Of a stretch of DNA of 6,969 nt, positions 6,334-6,969 are shown piece by piece. The DNA lies in the NCBI GenBank assembly GCA_028139685.1, contig JAOINQ010000033.1:1-6969 (forward strand). The letters are read 5' to 3'. Each line of letters opens with the position of its first letter. Position 1 is the stretch's first letter. Below the pieces are notes generated by a model that was not told the DNA's origin, ran no database searches, and saw only the letters and a program-made list of their open reading frames with translations. Both the position numbers and the translations under genes were made by a program. Origin of the DNA: Betaproteobacteria bacterium (GTDB taxonomy: Bacteria; Pseudomonadota; Gammaproteobacteria; Burkholderiales; Burkholderiaceae_A).

Positions 6334-6825
6334 CTACTTTACTCTCTTGAGAAAAGTTGTGGTTTTTCTTTTTCCCGCGGAGTGTTTTCTTTTTTTTGAC
6401 TCCTTTTTTGACTCGATCATGACAAAACGATCTCTCCCGCTGGTGTTTTCGTTTTTTGAAAAGCCAGATTGTTGATCAGTTTTGAGCTCCGGATCAGCAG
6501 TATTTTCGAAAGTAACACCTTGCCCAGTCTCCTTAGAAAAAATTGCCAAAACATTTTTAACCGGGACCCAAATCTCCATGGCGCTACCGGCGAATCTGCC
6601 GGTAAACGAAATATCATTGTTTGTTAAATCCAGCTTATGAGCCGCGATGGGAGAGATATTTAAAATAATCATTCCGCTTTCCACATAATCTCGAGGAACT
6701 CTGGTATTCGGACAAACAAGCGCTTGAATGCACGGGCTGAATCCAAAATCTAAGCACCACTGGTATGTTGCTCTTAATATATAAGGCTTTAGTATACTTC
6801 CAGACTCGGTGGTAACAGTAACCAT
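6334..6825 (-). CDS. sspB: ClpXP protease specificity-enhancing factor SspB
   Basis: SspB is a dimeric adaptor that binds ssrA-tagged peptides from stalled ribosomes and delivers them to the ClpXP protease. The 163-residue product is almost the same length as E. coli SspB (165). The folded substrate-binding domain covers about residues 12-106. Recognisable stretches are KPYILRATYQWCLDFGFSP (13-31), RVPRDYV (42-48), MIILNISP (52-59), DISFTGRF (71-78) and VLAIFSKETGQGVTF (92-106). A polar, flexible, strongly basic tail follows, ending in LKRVK. In E. coli the tail ends in LRVVK, which contacts the zinc-binding domain of ClpX, so the final residues probably do the same job here. The ATG at 6825 is preceded by AGGGA (6831-6835) at 5 nt. 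The gene lies 66 nt downstream of petC on the same strand. The sspA gene that normally precedes sspB is absent from this position. Confidence 0.95.
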   Translation of the reverse strand: MVTVTTESGSILKPYILRATYQWCLDFGFSPCIQALVCPNTRVPRDYVESGMIILNISPIAAHKLDLTNNDISFTGRFAGSAMEIWVPVKNVLAIFSKETGQGVTFENTADPELKTDQQSGFSKNENTSGRDRFVMIESKKESKKRKHSAGKRKTTTFLKRVK

Positions 6826-6891
6826 CTAGGTCCCTATCGTCAATAAACCAGAAAGATTTGAAGAAATAACGTAAACCAAGAAATCTATATT

Positions 6892-6969
6892 TTACTTAAT
6901 ATCTTTCCAATATGCCGCATTAAGCCTCCAGGCCACAAATACGAAAATTCCTAAAAAGAGCAAGACCCA
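6892..6969 (-). CDS. petC: Cytochrome c1 of the bc1 complex, C-terminal fragment
   Basis: The last 25 codons and a TAA stop of a gene entering from the right edge are visible. The peptide is a hydrophobic membrane anchor (WVLLFLGIFVFVAW) followed by RLNAAYWKDIK. Cytochrome c1 ends in such a C-terminal transmembrane helix with a short cytoplasmic tail, and tails close to YWKDVK are typical of betaproteobacterial PetC. Cytochrome c1 passes electrons from the Rieske protein to soluble or membrane cytochrome c on the periplasmic side. The neighbour sspB supports the call, because petABC commonly precede the ssp genes in betaproteobacteria. Only the tail is visible; the heme-binding region lies outside the window. 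Confidence 0.8.
   Translation of the reverse strand, partial: WVLLFLGIFVFVAWRLNAAYWKDIK

Noticed and set aside
6417..6617. Minus-strand ORF of 66 codons overlapping sspB in another frame
   Set aside because: It is a shadow of the conserved sspB frame.

Overview
This window looks like part of an AT-rich, compactly organised betaproteobacterial genome (Burkholderiales-like). I infer this from gene order and protein sequence; no search was run. Two signs support it: the run hemA-prfA-prmC-grxD, and the opposite-strand block petC (end)-sspB-tRNA-Thr, both arrangements I associate with betaproteobacteria. The biosynthetic IlvA with two ACT domains fits as well.

Layout: positions 1-5871 carry six plus-strand genes with almost no space between them. 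They are the 3' part of a PhoR-type sensor histidine kinase (cut by the window edge), ilvA, hemA (overlapping prfA by 11 nt), prfA, prmC and grxD. The joins are -11 to about +23 nt, so most or all could be one transcript. No strong promoter or terminator is visible inside the run. The minus strand, read from the right edge, carries the last 25 codons of cytochrome c1 (petC), sspB (adaptor for the ClpXP protease), a 129-nt spacer with a probable extended -10 promoter, and a tRNA gene that converges on grxD.

The standout feature is that tRNA gene (5915-6204, minus). It encodes tRNA-Thr(UGU) with a genomic CCA end, but it is split by a 215-nt insertion directly after anticodon position 36. The insertion can be folded by hand into a small group I intron that looks like subgroup IC3. 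P1 has the U.G pair at the 5' splice site, P3, P4, P7, P8 and P9 are all present, and the last intron base is G. It has no ORF, so it appears to be a minimal self-splicing ribozyme. Bacterial tRNA group I introns I know of are in tRNA-Leu(UAA), tRNA-Arg(CCU), tRNA-Ile(CAU) and initiator tRNA-fMet. I do not recall tRNA-Thr(UGU) as a described host, so this is the best candidate for novelty.

The other genes are housekeeping: isoleucine synthesis (ilvA), first step of tetrapyrrole synthesis from Glu-tRNA (hemA), translation termination and methylation of release factors (prfA, prmC), Fe-S cluster delivery (grxD), and proteolysis of ssrA-tagged proteins (sspB). Smaller points of interest are a substitution in the PrmC IPRPETE motif, the absence of sspA between petC and sspB, and a mismatch in the T-stem of the split tRNA.
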